Positions 1-8,392 of a stretch of DNA of 64,000 bases are shown one piece after another (position 1 is the first letter of the stretch; every line of letters begins with the position of its first letter). The position numbers and the translations under genes were made by a program. This DNA comes from Mycolicibacterium moriokaense (GTDB lineage: Bacteria; Actinomycetota; Actinomycetes; Mycobacteriales; Mycobacteriaceae), in the NCBI RefSeq assembly GCF_010726085.1, contig NZ_AP022560.1:806001-870000 (forward strand). The letters run 5' to 3'. A model generated the notes under the pieces. It made no database searches and had not been told where the DNA came from. It saw only the letters and a program-made list of their open reading frames with translations.

Positions 1-974
1 ACGAGCCTGCCGACGATCGGGGCCAGCACGCCGGTCGCGACTGCCATCGTCGTCGTCGTCAACGCCGCCTGGGTGGCCGACAGCCCACGAATCTCCTGTA
101 GGTAGAACATCAATGGGACGACGGCGGCGATGACGGCGAAGCTGGTCAGTGCGATACCGGCATTGGCAAGGGCGAAGTCGCGGTGTCGGAACAACGTAAG
201 CGGTATGAGCGGTTCGCCGCGTTGAATCGACTGCCAGACAACGAACCCGACGAGCAACCCGAGCCCGGCGGTGATCGTCGCCCACACCTGTAGCGCCCAC
301 TCGCGGTGCTCCCCCTCCTGCAGTCCGTACACGATCAGGAAGATCGCCGCGCCCGACAGCATCACGCCGACCATGTCGAGGCGATGCCGCTGCGTGGGCA
401 GAGCGGGAATCAGCCTCCACGCCATGGCGAGTCCGACGGCACCGATCGGGACGTTGATCAGGAAGATCCACCGCCAGCCCAGCGCGTCGACGAGGAGGCC
501 ACCGGCCAACGGGCCGACGAACAGGCCGACTGCGGCGGTGGCGCCCCAGACACTCATCGCGACGCCCCGCCGCTCTGCCGGGAAGGTGCGGGTGACCAAC
601 GAGAACGTCTGCGGCGCGAGCAGGGCGGCGCCGATACCTTGGGCGACGCGTCCGCCGACCAGCAGATCGATGGAGTCGGCGAGTCCGCACCACAGCGATG
701 ACAGTGTGAAGAGCGCCAGCCCGGCCAGGTAGACATTCTTCGGCCCGACGCGATCGCCGAGGCGCCCGCCGACGAGCAGGAAGACGGCAAAGGAAAGCAG
801 ATAGGCGCTGGTCACCCAGATGACGGCGTGATAGTCGGCGCCGAACTGAGCTTTGATCTCCGGGTTGGCCACCGGGACGATCGTCGAGTCGACGACGATC
901 AGGAAGAAGCCCAGCATCATCGCCCACAGCGCACGGAACGGACGTTGTCCCGTCAGCTCCGCCCGCGTGCGCAT
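1..974 (-). CDS. MFS drug/proton antiporter, DHA2 type (3' end outside window)
   Basis: About 324 N-terminal residues are visible and the frame runs off the left edge. The translation begins MRTRAELTGQRPFRALWAMM and shows successive hydrophobic helices. It contains the MFS motif GGRLGDRVGPKN between helices 2 and 3 and a WRWIFLINVPIG stretch typical of the 14-helix EmrB/QacA group. The ATG at 974 lies only 4 bases after the folE stop, so the two genes are co-transcribed. The family exports drugs or small metabolites with proton antiport; the substrate here cannot be told. Linkage to folE may be functional or accidental. Confidence 0.85.
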   Translation of the reverse strand, partial: MRTRAELTGQRPFRALWAMMLGFFLIVVDSTIVPVANPEIKAQFGADYHAVIWVTSAYLLSFAVFLLVGGRLGDRVGPKNVYLAGLALFTLSSLWCGLADSIDLLVGGRVAQGIGAALLAPQTFSLVTRTFPAERRGVAMSVWGATAAVGLFVGPLAGGLLVDALGWRWIFLINVPIGAVGLAMAWRLIPALPTQRHRLDMVGVMLSGAAIFLIVYGLQEGEHREWALQVWATITAGLGLLVGFVVWQSIQRGEPLIPLTLFRHRDFALANAGIALTSFAVIAAVVPLMFYLQEIRGLSATQAALTTTTMAVATGVLAPIVGRL

Positions 975-978
975 CGCA

Positions 979-1617
979 TCACCCGCGCAGCAGCAGATGC
1001 AGTGCCTCGGCCCTGGCCGCCGCATCGTCTTTGAACTGGCCGCGCACGGCTGAGGTGGTGGTGACGGCGCCCGGTTTTCGCGCCCCCCGCATCGACATGC
1101 ACAGGTGCTCGGCCTCGACGACGACGATCACGCCGCGGGGCTTCAGTTTCCGCATGAACGCGTCGGCGATCTGTGCGGTGAGTCGCTCCTGAACCTGGGG
1201 GCGTCTGGCGTACAGGTCGACCAACCGCGCGATCTTCGACAGGCCGGTGACGCGGCCGTCCGCACCGGGGAGATAGCCGACGTGAGCGACGCCGTGAAAC
1301 GGAACCAGGTGATGCTCGCACGTGGAGTACATCGGTATCTGCCTGACCAACACCAATTCGTCGTGGTCTTCGTCGAATACCGTTGTCAGGACGTCATCGG
1401 GATCGGCGTACAGACCGGCGAACGTCTCACGGAACGCGCGCGCGACACGGGCGGGGGTGTCGCGCAGCCCTTCGCGGAGCGGGTCTTCACCGATCGCGAC
1501 GAGCAGATCGAATATCGCCCCCTCCACAGCGGCTTGATTGAAAGCGCGCTGATCGAACCTGGGCCCAGCCTCGAGCCGCGATTCGTCTGTGTGCGGCTCT
1601 TCGCGCGCCTGCAGCAT
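979..1617 (-). CDS. folE: GTP cyclohydrolase I
   Basis: Converts GTP to 7,8-dihydroneopterin triphosphate, the first step of folate and queuosine precursor synthesis. The zinc ligands are visible in [10 protein letters not shown] and [15 protein letters not shown], and the family's C-terminal TTSAVRGQF is present. The ATG at 1617 is preferred over one 26 codons upstream because a GGGGG Shine-Dalgarno run lies about 5 bases before it; this gives 212 aa, close to the usual mycobacterial length. In M. tuberculosis folE sits by ftsH and the folP/B/K genes. Here it pairs with an MFS gene, so it may be a second copy or a relocated one. Confidence 0.93.
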   Translation of the reverse strand: MLQAREEPHTDESRLEAGPRFDQRAFNQAAVEGAIFDLLVAIGEDPLREGLRDTPARVARAFRETFAGLYADPDDVLTTVFDEDHDELVLVRQIPMYSTCEHHLVPFHGVAHVGYLPGADGRVTGLSKIARLVDLYARRPQVQERLTAQIADAFMRKLKPRGVIVVVEAEHLCMSMRGARKPGAVTTTSAVRGQFKDDAAARAEALHLLLRG

Positions 1618-1771
1618 CGTCGCCCCCTTGCCGTCCGGCAGAAAGCAACCGCAAATCTCTTGCTGCCGCGCAATTCTGATAGCTGATATAACCAATAACA
1701 GAGTTTTGACGGCGCCGTGAACGAAATGAATCTAATTGCGCGCTCCACTGCGGCTCGGCGCCCGATTGACT

Positions 1772-1777
1772 TACATT
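1772..1777 (+). promoter_or_regulatory. putative leaderless -10 box (TACATT) for the DUF4331 gene
   Basis: TACATT fits the mycobacterial TANNNT -10 consensus. It ends 6 bases before the GTG at 1784, so transcription would start on or next to the start codon. No clear -35 is seen. Confidence 0.45.
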
Positions 1778-1783
1778 GACGTC

Positions 1784-2794
1784 GTGTCGAACCACTTCAC
1801 CGGCCTCAGCCTCGGTCCGCCGCTCGGCGACCAACGACTCGACCTATGCGACCTATATGCGTTCCAATCGCCTGCCGACTCGACGCGAACCGTCCTGATC
1901 CTCAACGCGAACCCGAATGCCGATGCGCTGCATCCGGATGCCATCTACCGGCTCGCCATCGACAACGACGGCGACCTGAAGAACGACATCGCGTTCAGCT
2001 ACGTCTTCTCGACCCCGCAGGACGGGCGACAGACCGTCGACGTCTACCTAGCCCACGGCGACGAGGCGGAGGAGCCGGAAGCCGTCGGCGAGAAGATCTT
2101 CGATGCCGTCGAGGTCTCTTTCGGCAAGGCCCCGCACATTCACCGGTCGAACGAGTTCACGTTCTTCGCCGGGGCCCGCAGCGATGCCTTCTTCTTCGAC
2201 TTCGACGGCATCAAGAACCTGTTCGACATCTCGGGTAAGCGCAACTTCACCTCACCGCACCTTGCCGAGCTCGGCGGGAAGACACCCTGGACCGGTCAGG
2301 ACTCCAACACCACGGCCAACGTGTTCTCCACGGTGATCGAACTGCCGACCGCCTACCTGCGCCCCGATCCCGATATCCGCATCTGGGGCCGCTGCAGCCT
2401 GCGGCAGGACGGCAAGCTCAACCACGTCGACCGCGCCGGCCACCCGTCGGTGAGCAGCTTCTTCAACACCGACGACACCAAGCTGGAGTACAACGCCAGC
2501 GAACCCGTGCACGACCGGGAACGCTGGATCGAGCAGTTCATCCACCTGATGGGCCACACCGGCAACTACACGCGCGAGGAGGCCGTCGCCGCGATCGACC
2601 TGGAGGGCACCCTGCCCGACATGTTGACGTTCAACCCGTCCAAGCCAGCGAAGTACCCGAACGGCCGGACGTTCACCGACGACGTCATCGACTATCGGCT
2701 GGCCTTCCTGACCAAGGGCGAATGCCCGCCGAGCGGGTTGAGTCCCCACATCGACACCCTCAGCGAATTCCCCTACCTGGGCACTCCGCACTGA
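1784..2794 (+). CDS. DUF4331 family protein
   Basis: 336-aa protein of the DUF4331 family, whose function is not established. Family features visible are DLYAFQSP near the N-terminus, ILNANPNA, and the later FHxxFxxxR-like NEFTFFAGARSDAFFFD. There is no signal peptide or membrane helix. The GTG at 1784 is chosen because a TACATT -10 box sits 6 bases upstream and homology-like sequence starts at VSNHFTGLSLGPP; a further start at 1736 would add 16 unconvincing residues. It is transcribed divergently from folE and is followed 31 bases later by the kinase gene. Confidence 0.8.
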   Translation: MSNHFTGLSLGPPLGDQRLDLCDLYAFQSPADSTRTVLILNANPNADALHPDAIYRLAIDNDGDLKNDIAFSYVFSTPQDGRQTVDVYLAHGDEAEEPEAVGEKIFDAVEVSFGKAPHIHRSNEFTFFAGARSDAFFFDFDGIKNLFDISGKRNFTSPHLAELGGKTPWTGQDSNTTANVFSTVIELPTAYLRPDPDIRIWGRCSLRQDGKLNHVDRAGHPSVSSFFNTDDTKLEYNASEPVHDRERWIEQFIHLMGHTGNYTREEAVAAIDLEGTLPDMLTFNPSKPAKYPNGRTFTDDVIDYRLAFLTKGECPPSGLSPHIDTLSEFPYLGTPH

Positions 2795-2825
2795 GGGTTG
2801 AGACAGAGACCACTACTATTCGCCC

Positions 2826-4286
2826 ATGCCGCTCGCTGCCGGACAGGAGATCGCCGGGTACACAATCGTGCGCTCGCTCGGCTCCGGTGGCATGGGCGAG
2901 GTGTACCTGGCCCAGCATCCGCGGCTGCCGCGCTATGACGCCCTGAAGGTGCTCTCGGCCACCGTCTGCGCCGACAGCGAATACCGGGAGCGCTTCAACC
3001 GGGAAGCCGACATCGCCGCCACGCTGTGGCACCAGCACATCGTCGAGGTGCACGACCGCGGTGACGTCGACGGCCAGCTTTGGATCTCGATGGACTACGT
3101 CGAGGGCACCGACGCGCACCGCCTCCTCACCGAGAGCTACCCCGACGGCCTACCCCCGGACGACGTCGTGCGCATCGTCACCGCGGTCGCCGACGCGCTC
3201 GACTACGCCCACGAACGCGGGCTGCTCCACCGCGACGTCAAGCCCGCGAACATCCTGCTGGCCAACCCGGGCACCAACAACGAGCGCATCATGCTGGCGG
3301 ACTTCGGGATCGCCAGGCGCATCGGCGACACGAACAGCCTGACCGGAACGAACATGACCGTCGGGACCGTCGCGTACGCCGCGCCGGAGCAGCTGATGGG
3401 CGAGGGTATCGACGGCCGGGCCGATCAGTATGCGTTGGCGGCGACGGCGTTTCAGCTGCTGACGGGAACTCCGCCGTTTCAGCATGAGAATCCCGCGGTC
3501 GTGATCAGCCAGCACCTGACCTCCGATCCGCCTGCGATCGGCGCCCGCCGTCCCGAATTGTCCAACCTCGGAACGGCATTCGAGAAAGCGTTGGCGAAGT
3601 CGCCGAATGACCGGTTCGACAAGTGCATCGACTTCGCCCGTGCGCTTGCCCATCGCACCGACGCGACGATCTCCGGCTCACGCCCGCTGTGGACGTCCAG
3701 CGGTTCCGCCCCCGGCGTCGCCCTATCCGAACCGACGATGCTCGCGCAGTCCTCGACCGGGGTTTCGGGGCCTCGACATGCCAAGCCGCAGAACGGCTCC
3801 CGGCCCCGCTTCGTCGTGCCCGCGGTCATCGCGTTGGCGCTCATCGCCCTCGCTGGCGTCGCCTTCGTGCTGTTCGACCGTTCCCGCGATCGGCCGGCAG
3901 AAACCAAGGCCGCGCCGACCACCACCACGGCTCCTGCCACGACTCAACCGGGCGGTGTCGCCCTGCCGGTGGTGGTTGTGGGGGCCGAGTGCGGAACGCT
4001 CGGCGAGGCCGGGCTCACCGAAACCGGCGCACCGGCCTACTGTGCCCATCTGCCGACGACGGGTGCGGCGATCTGGTCGATGTACCCGGGCGAGGTTTCC
4101 AGTCCCACGGTCACTCCCGGTCCCGACGCTGTGGCGTTGCCGTCGGAGAGCCAGCAGCCGGTGCTGGTCTGTATGGAACAGACCGGGCAGACCCACGCCG
4201 ACTGCCGCAGCGACATCCTCGAGGCCAACACCCCCGACGAGTCCGAGACGCAGACGACCGAGACCACGACCACCGAGTCGTCGTAG
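2826..4286 (+). CDS. transmembrane Ser/Thr protein kinase (PknF/PknJ-like)
   Basis: 486 aa. The N-terminal Hanks kinase domain (about 1-275) has the glycine loop [15 protein letters not shown]-anchoring Lys41, catalytic Asp137 in [11 protein letters not shown] and metal-binding Asp159 in DFG. The activation loop carries Thr/Ser-rich [13 protein letters not shown] single membrane helix lies near 328-350, followed by about 135 outer residues with paired Cys (GAECGTL, PAYCAHL, LVCMEQ, HADCRSD) that may form disulfides in a sensor domain. Phosphorylates Ser/Thr on cytoplasmic targets. The closest M. tuberculosis kinase cannot be fixed by eye; PknF, PknI and PknJ share this layout. Confidence 0.9.
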   Translation: MPLAAGQEIAGYTIVRSLGSGGMGEVYLAQHPRLPRYDALKVLSATVCADSEYRERFNREADIAATLWHQHIVEVHDRGDVDGQLWISMDYVEGTDAHRLLTESYPDGLPPDDVVRIVTAVADALDYAHERGLLHRDVKPANILLANPGTNNERIMLADFGIARRIGDTNSLTGTNMTVGTVAYAAPEQLMGEGIDGRADQYALAATAFQLLTGTPPFQHENPAVVISQHLTSDPPAIGARRPELSNLGTAFEKALAKSPNDRFDKCIDFARALAHRTDATISGSRPLWTSSGSAPGVALSEPTMLAQSSTGVSGPRHAKPQNGSRPRFVVPAVIALALIALAGVAFVLFDRSRDRPAETKAAPTTTTAPATTQPGGVALPVVVVGAECGTLGEAGLTETGAPAYCAHLPTTGAAIWSMYPGEVSSPTVTPGPDAVALPSESQQPVLVCMEQTGQTHADCRSDILEANTPDESETQTTETTTTESS

Positions 4287-4287
4287 C

Positions 4288-5199
4288 TCAGATGGGCGGC
4301 AGCTCCAGCCAGTCGTCGATCATGAAGGCATCCCCCCGCGCGACCACCGTCGCTCCGCCCTGCCCCGGATAGTGCGCGGGTATCACCGCGGCACGACGCC
4401 GGGACGCCTCGGTCAGCACACGTCGCCGGGTCACCGCGGCCGCGTCGAAGTCCTCGTCCCACGCGCACGGATCGTTCGGTCGACGAATCTGTATGGGGCA
4501 GTGGGTCAGGTCGCCGACGAAGACCGCGGGCTTACCCGCATCCAGCCACACCACCGACGCCCCCGGCGTATGACCCGGCGCGGGCCGCAGCCACAGCGAC
4601 TCGCTGAGCTGGTGATCGCCCGACCACAGCTCGATCTGCCCTTCCACCGGAGAAACGCTGTCCGCGAACACCGTTCGGACATGCTGCTGTGCCGCTTGCT
4701 CTTCCTCGGACTGCGGCGTCGAGGTCTGCGCAGGGCCGTCGGGGCAGAAATGCCGGTAGTCGAGTTCCGGGACGAGGTAACGGGCTTCGGGGAACGTCGG
4801 CACCCACGTGTCGCCGTCCAGCACGGTGTTCCACCCGACGTGATCGAAGTGCAGGTGGGTGTTCACCACGACGTCGATATCGGTCGGCGCGAACCCGGCA
4901 CGTCCCAGCACCGTCAGGAAGTCGGTCTGCAGATGATCGAGCACCGCCATCAGCGGCCGTGTCTTGTCGTTGCCCGCGCCGGTGTCGATGAGCACGGTCA
5001 GCCCGTCCACCTCGATGACCCAGATCTGCATGGCGATGCGCCAGCCGTCCTCGGTCCAGTAGGTGGGCGTGAACTCGCTCTCCTCATTCCAGACGTCGCG
5101 TGGCGTACGCGGGAGCATCTCGAACGGGATGTTGTCCACCTGCGTTTCGACGACGCGGGTGAGGGTCGCTTTGCCGAGCCGCAGGTGGTCCGAGGTCAC
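4288..5199 (-). CDS. metallo-beta-lactamase-fold hydrolase
   Basis: 303 aa. The MBL zinc motif NTHLHFDHVG is followed by the downstream metal ligands in RPAPGHTPGAS and FVGDLTHCPIQ, and a final His in VIPAHYPG. Its GTG start at 5199 overlaps the embB stop by 4 bases, so it is the last gene of the emb operon; M. tuberculosis Rv3796 occupies the same place. The family hydrolyses diverse esters and lactones, and the substrate is unknown. It ends 2 bases from the convergent kinase gene, leaving no room for a separate terminator. Confidence 0.88.
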   Translation of the reverse strand: MTSDHLRLGKATLTRVVETQVDNIPFEMLPRTPRDVWNEESEFTPTYWTEDGWRIAMQIWVIEVDGLTVLIDTGAGNDKTRPLMAVLDHLQTDFLTVLGRAGFAPTDIDVVVNTHLHFDHVGWNTVLDGDTWVPTFPEARYLVPELDYRHFCPDGPAQTSTPQSEEEQAAQQHVRTVFADSVSPVEGQIELWSGDHQLSESLWLRPAPGHTPGASVVWLDAGKPAVFVGDLTHCPIQIRRPNDPCAWDEDFDAAAVTRRRVLTEASRRRAAVIPAHYPGQGGATVVARGDAFMIDDWLELPPI

Positions 5200-8100
5200 G
5201 GCTTGATCCTGATGTGTCCCGGTGAGTACAGGCCGCTGTGGGTGGCCGTGCCGAAGTCCAGTGTCGCGGGTTGGGCTTCCACTATGGTGTCGAACTTGCG
5301 CAGCGAACCCCAGTCGCGACCCCAGTCGTTGGACAGGTACGTCGCCATCACGTGTGCGCGCAGCAGCAGGTCGGTGATGCCCAGCAGCCCGCCGTTGAGG
5401 CCGTCCTCCCAGGTGTCGGTGTCCTTGCGCTTGGCGTTGTAGTCGGGCGTGATCCGGAACTTGGGGATCTCGGTGACGCCGTTGGCGTGCAGCATCGGCT
5501 GCTGGCACGGGAACGCCAACCCGACGGCCCAGTCCATCAGGACCGGCTGCTCCGACCCGACGTACTCCTGCACCGACCGCAGCTCCGGAACCCGCGGCGG
5601 CGTGACCGCGATCCAGTCGCCCGGCGTCAGCGAAAGATCCTCGGCGACAACGCGAACCGCGACGGCATCGTCTGGAATCTGCGCGCGGGGGAACCGCAGG
5701 TTGCGCCACGACGGGACCGGACCCAGGTCGTACGGCACCAGCCGGCCCGCGGGGACGGGAGTGCCGTCCGGTCCGGGCCGCGCGTATTCCAGCTCGACGG
5801 TCTGTCCCTCGGTGCGCCCGTTGAACACGCTGTCGCCGGTGATGTTGCCCGCGGCGGTGATCACCACAAGGGGGTGTGCGTCTTGGCGGGGCGGCAACTG
5901 ATACCACGCCGACGTCAACCGGCTCTGCTGCTGCGGTCCCTCGACGTAGCTGCCCGCCACCGGAACGCGCTTGGGGTCAAGGCCGTATGGCAACGGCACC
6001 GTCGACCCGTTGACACCCGGGGTCTTCAGTTTCGTCGGTTGATCCCAGTCGTAGTCGGTGCCGGGCATCGGCAGGTTCATCCGGATCGTCTCGGCGACGA
6101 TCTTCTCCGGCACGCCGTTGGGACTGAATCCCGTCGCCCCGACGCCGCCCAGCGGGCCGAGCGGGCCGTAGTCTCCGGGCAGCGGCGTCAGGAACCCGTC
6201 GTTCGGATTCGGTTCCACCAGAACGTCGTCCGCCAGTCCGCAGCCGCCGGTGAAGGCGCGCAGGTTGGCCCACGCGTTGGAGTACGTCGGGTACTGACGC
6301 ACGACGCCCGCGAGCATCGATCCCACGAACACCAGCACCATGAAGCCCGCCGCGACGGGGATCGGCGCGGCGGTGATGGCCCGGGTCACGCGGTCCTCGC
6401 CCCAGCTGCGATCTGCGAAGTGCAGCACGGCGGCCCAGATCACCGCGAGAGCGAACAGTGCGAAGAAGATGGTGCTGACGGTGACCGGGCCGATCTTCGG
6501 CATGGCGTTGTTGAACGGGACGCCGTAGCTCGACACGTACCACCACCCGTTGGTGGTCGCGAAACACAGTGCGAGCAGGAACAATACGGCCGCCACCACC
6601 GCCATCCGGTTGCGCGACCAGCGCAGCACCGTCCGCGAGACCAGGACGGTGGCCAGGGCCGCCATCGCGGCGCCGACGGCGGCGAACAGCCCGAAGTGAT
6701 GTACCCACTTGGTCGGGGCGAACTGCAGGAAGAAGATCGTGCCGAAGATCGTGCCGATCAGCCGCCACGCCGGACCACGCGCGACACCCGGAATTCGCTT
6801 GCGCCGCAACAGGATGAACAGCGATACGAACAGCGCCAGCGCCGTCATCAGGAACCCGAAGCGCCGCGACAGCGAACCGTCGACTGTCGGCAGGATCAGG
6901 TAGTAGTAGCGCAGGTTCTCGGTCCACCACTCCTGCGCCGGACCGATGGAGGTGCGGATTCTGGTGGCCTCCAACACCGTTGCGATGGTCTGGTCGGCGA
7001 ACACGACCGTCAGGATCACGGTGCCCGCCGCCAGCATCGGCGCGATCAGCGGCCAGGTGCCGACGAGGCGGTGTCTGCGAACGAGGATGCGCAGGATCGG
7101 CCTGCCGCCGGCCAGCAGCGCGGCGACGGCGATGAGCCCCGTCGGCTGAATGCCGAGGGTGAACGCCGCGACCAGCGTCGCCAGCGCCGCCGGCGTCATC
7201 CGTCCCGAGGCGATGGCCCGTTCGATCAGCACGTAGGTGATGAGCGCGCCGGTGGCGATCTGCCCCTCCGGTCGCAGGCCGTTGTTGAACGGCATCCACG
7301 CGGCCAGCAGCACGAGGCCCGCCGCCCACATCGCCGCCCGGCTGGACACCACCGCGGGGCCCAGTCGCGGTAACACCTCGCGGGACAGCAGGAGCCAGCA
7401 CACGATTCCGCACACCAGGTCGGGCAGCCGGATCCAGATGCTCGAATCGCTGACGCTGGTCATCAGCGCGAGCAGGTTGTAGTACCAGCCGAACGGATCC
7501 TCGGGACTGCCGAACCACCGGAAGTAGTTCGACATGTAGCCGGCATGGCCCGCGACGCGCGCCATCTGCAGCTGGTAGCCGTCGTCGGACGAGTTCGCGC
7601 CGATGATGTGCCACACCAGGAAGCCGCCGACCACCACCACATCCGTGGCGCTGAACGTCCGCCAGCGCGAGGGGATGAGGCGCTGCATCCGGCGGCCGTC
7701 CACCTGGTCCAACCGCCACAGTGCGATCAGTGCGATGACGGTTGCGACCATCGCCAGCAGCATCGCCGAGAGCTTCAAAACCGTTGGATGCGTGGTGAAC
7801 CGGGTGTCGATCACCGCCGACACCGAAAGTCCCGGCGGTGCCGGACCGGTCAGGTCGGTGAAGACGCCGACGATCTGCGGCCGCAGGTTGGGGTCCGGGA
7901 AGCCCGTGTACTGCTCCGTGCCGTCGGCCTTCCGCAGCCCGACGAAGTTCGCGAACGTGCCCTTCTCCGAGGAGGTGATCTCGATGCGCTGACAGTCGGG
8001 GGAGACCACCCGCGCACGCGGCACACTCGCCACGACGACGTTGCGGTCGGTGATGTCGACACGCTGCGGCGTGACGGTGACGAACAGCGACTGCAGCGCC

Positions 8101-8384
8101 GCCTGCTTACCGTTCTTCGGCGCGGTGCCCAACACCATCCCGCCCGACGGCGGCATCGACCGGATGACCTCGCACGGCACCGTCGCCGTCATCGACACCG
8201 GGGTCAGCGAGATCAGCGGCGCCGTCACGTTGTTCAGCTGGCTCTGACCATCCTGCCGCTGAGGCCATTCTAACGTCGCCGTCGTCTGCACCACCGGCAG
8301 CAGCGGCGTGGCGACCGACAGCACGAAGCCGATGAGTCCGGCGATCGTCGCCACCCACCGGGCGACCCGCGTCTCGCTGGTCAT
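5196..8384 (-). CDS. embB: arabinosyltransferase B
   Basis: 1062-aa polytopic GT-C enzyme that adds arabinofuranose from decaprenylphosphoryl-arabinose to arabinogalactan; it is the main ethambutol target. Seen: N-terminal helix RWVATIAGLIGFVLSVATPL, catalytic acidic pair in NSSDDGYQLQMARVA, proline motif region FAPTKWVHHFG, and C-terminal carbohydrate-binding domain. The ATG at 8384 has GAGAGGGG just upstream; an ATG at 8396 that overlaps the embA stop is the alternative. Residue 271, matching M. tuberculosis Ile303, is Gln, while the Met306 and Gly406 equivalents are kept. Confidence 0.97.
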   Translation of the reverse strand: MTSETRVARWVATIAGLIGFVLSVATPLLPVVQTTATLEWPQRQDGQSQLNNVTAPLISLTPVSMTATVPCEVIRSMPPSGGMVLGTAPKNGKQAALQSLFVTVTPQRVDITDRNVVVASVPRARVVSPDCQRIEITSSEKGTFANFVGLRKADGTEQYTGFPDPNLRPQIVGVFTDLTGPAPPGLSVSAVIDTRFTTHPTVLKLSAMLLAMVATVIALIALWRLDQVDGRRMQRLIPSRWRTFSATDVVVVGGFLVWHIIGANSSDDGYQLQMARVAGHAGYMSNYFRWFGSPEDPFGWYYNLLALMTSVSDSSIWIRLPDLVCGIVCWLLLSREVLPRLGPAVVSSRAAMWAAGLVLLAAWMPFNNGLRPEGQIATGALITYVLIERAIASGRMTPAALATLVAAFTLGIQPTGLIAVAALLAGGRPILRILVRRHRLVGTWPLIAPMLAAGTVILTVVFADQTIATVLEATRIRTSIGPAQEWWTENLRYYYLILPTVDGSLSRRFGFLMTALALFVSLFILLRRKRIPGVARGPAWRLIGTIFGTIFFLQFAPTKWVHHFGLFAAVGAAMAALATVLVSRTVLRWSRNRMAVVAAVLFLLALCFATTNGWWYVSSYGVPFNNAMPKIGPVTVSTIFFALFALAVIWAAVLHFADRSWGEDRVTRAITAAPIPVAAGFMVLVFVGSMLAGVVRQYPTYSNAWANLRAFTGGCGLADDVLVEPNPNDGFLTPLPGDYGPLGPLGGVGATGFSPNGVPEKIVAETIRMNLPMPGTDYDWDQPTKLKTPGVNGSTVPLPYGLDPKRVPVAGSYVEGPQQQSRLTSAWYQLPPRQDAHPLVVITAAGNITGDSVFNGRTEGQTVELEYARPGPDGTPVPAGRLVPYDLGPVPSWRNLRFPRAQIPDDAVAVRVVAEDLSLTPGDWIAVTPPRVPELRSVQEYVGSEQPVLMDWAVGLAFPCQQPMLHANGVTEIPKFRITPDYNAKRKDTDTWEDGLNGGLLGITDLLLRAHVMATYLSNDWGRDWGSLRKFDTIVEAQPATLDFGTATHSGLYSPGHIRIKP

Positions 8385-8392
8385 GGCCCCTC

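Noticed and set aside
5238..7373. Long open frame on the plus strand (711 codons)
   Set aside because: It is antisense to embB; its Arg/Gly/His-rich translation is the usual shadow of a GC-rich coding strand and shows no family features.
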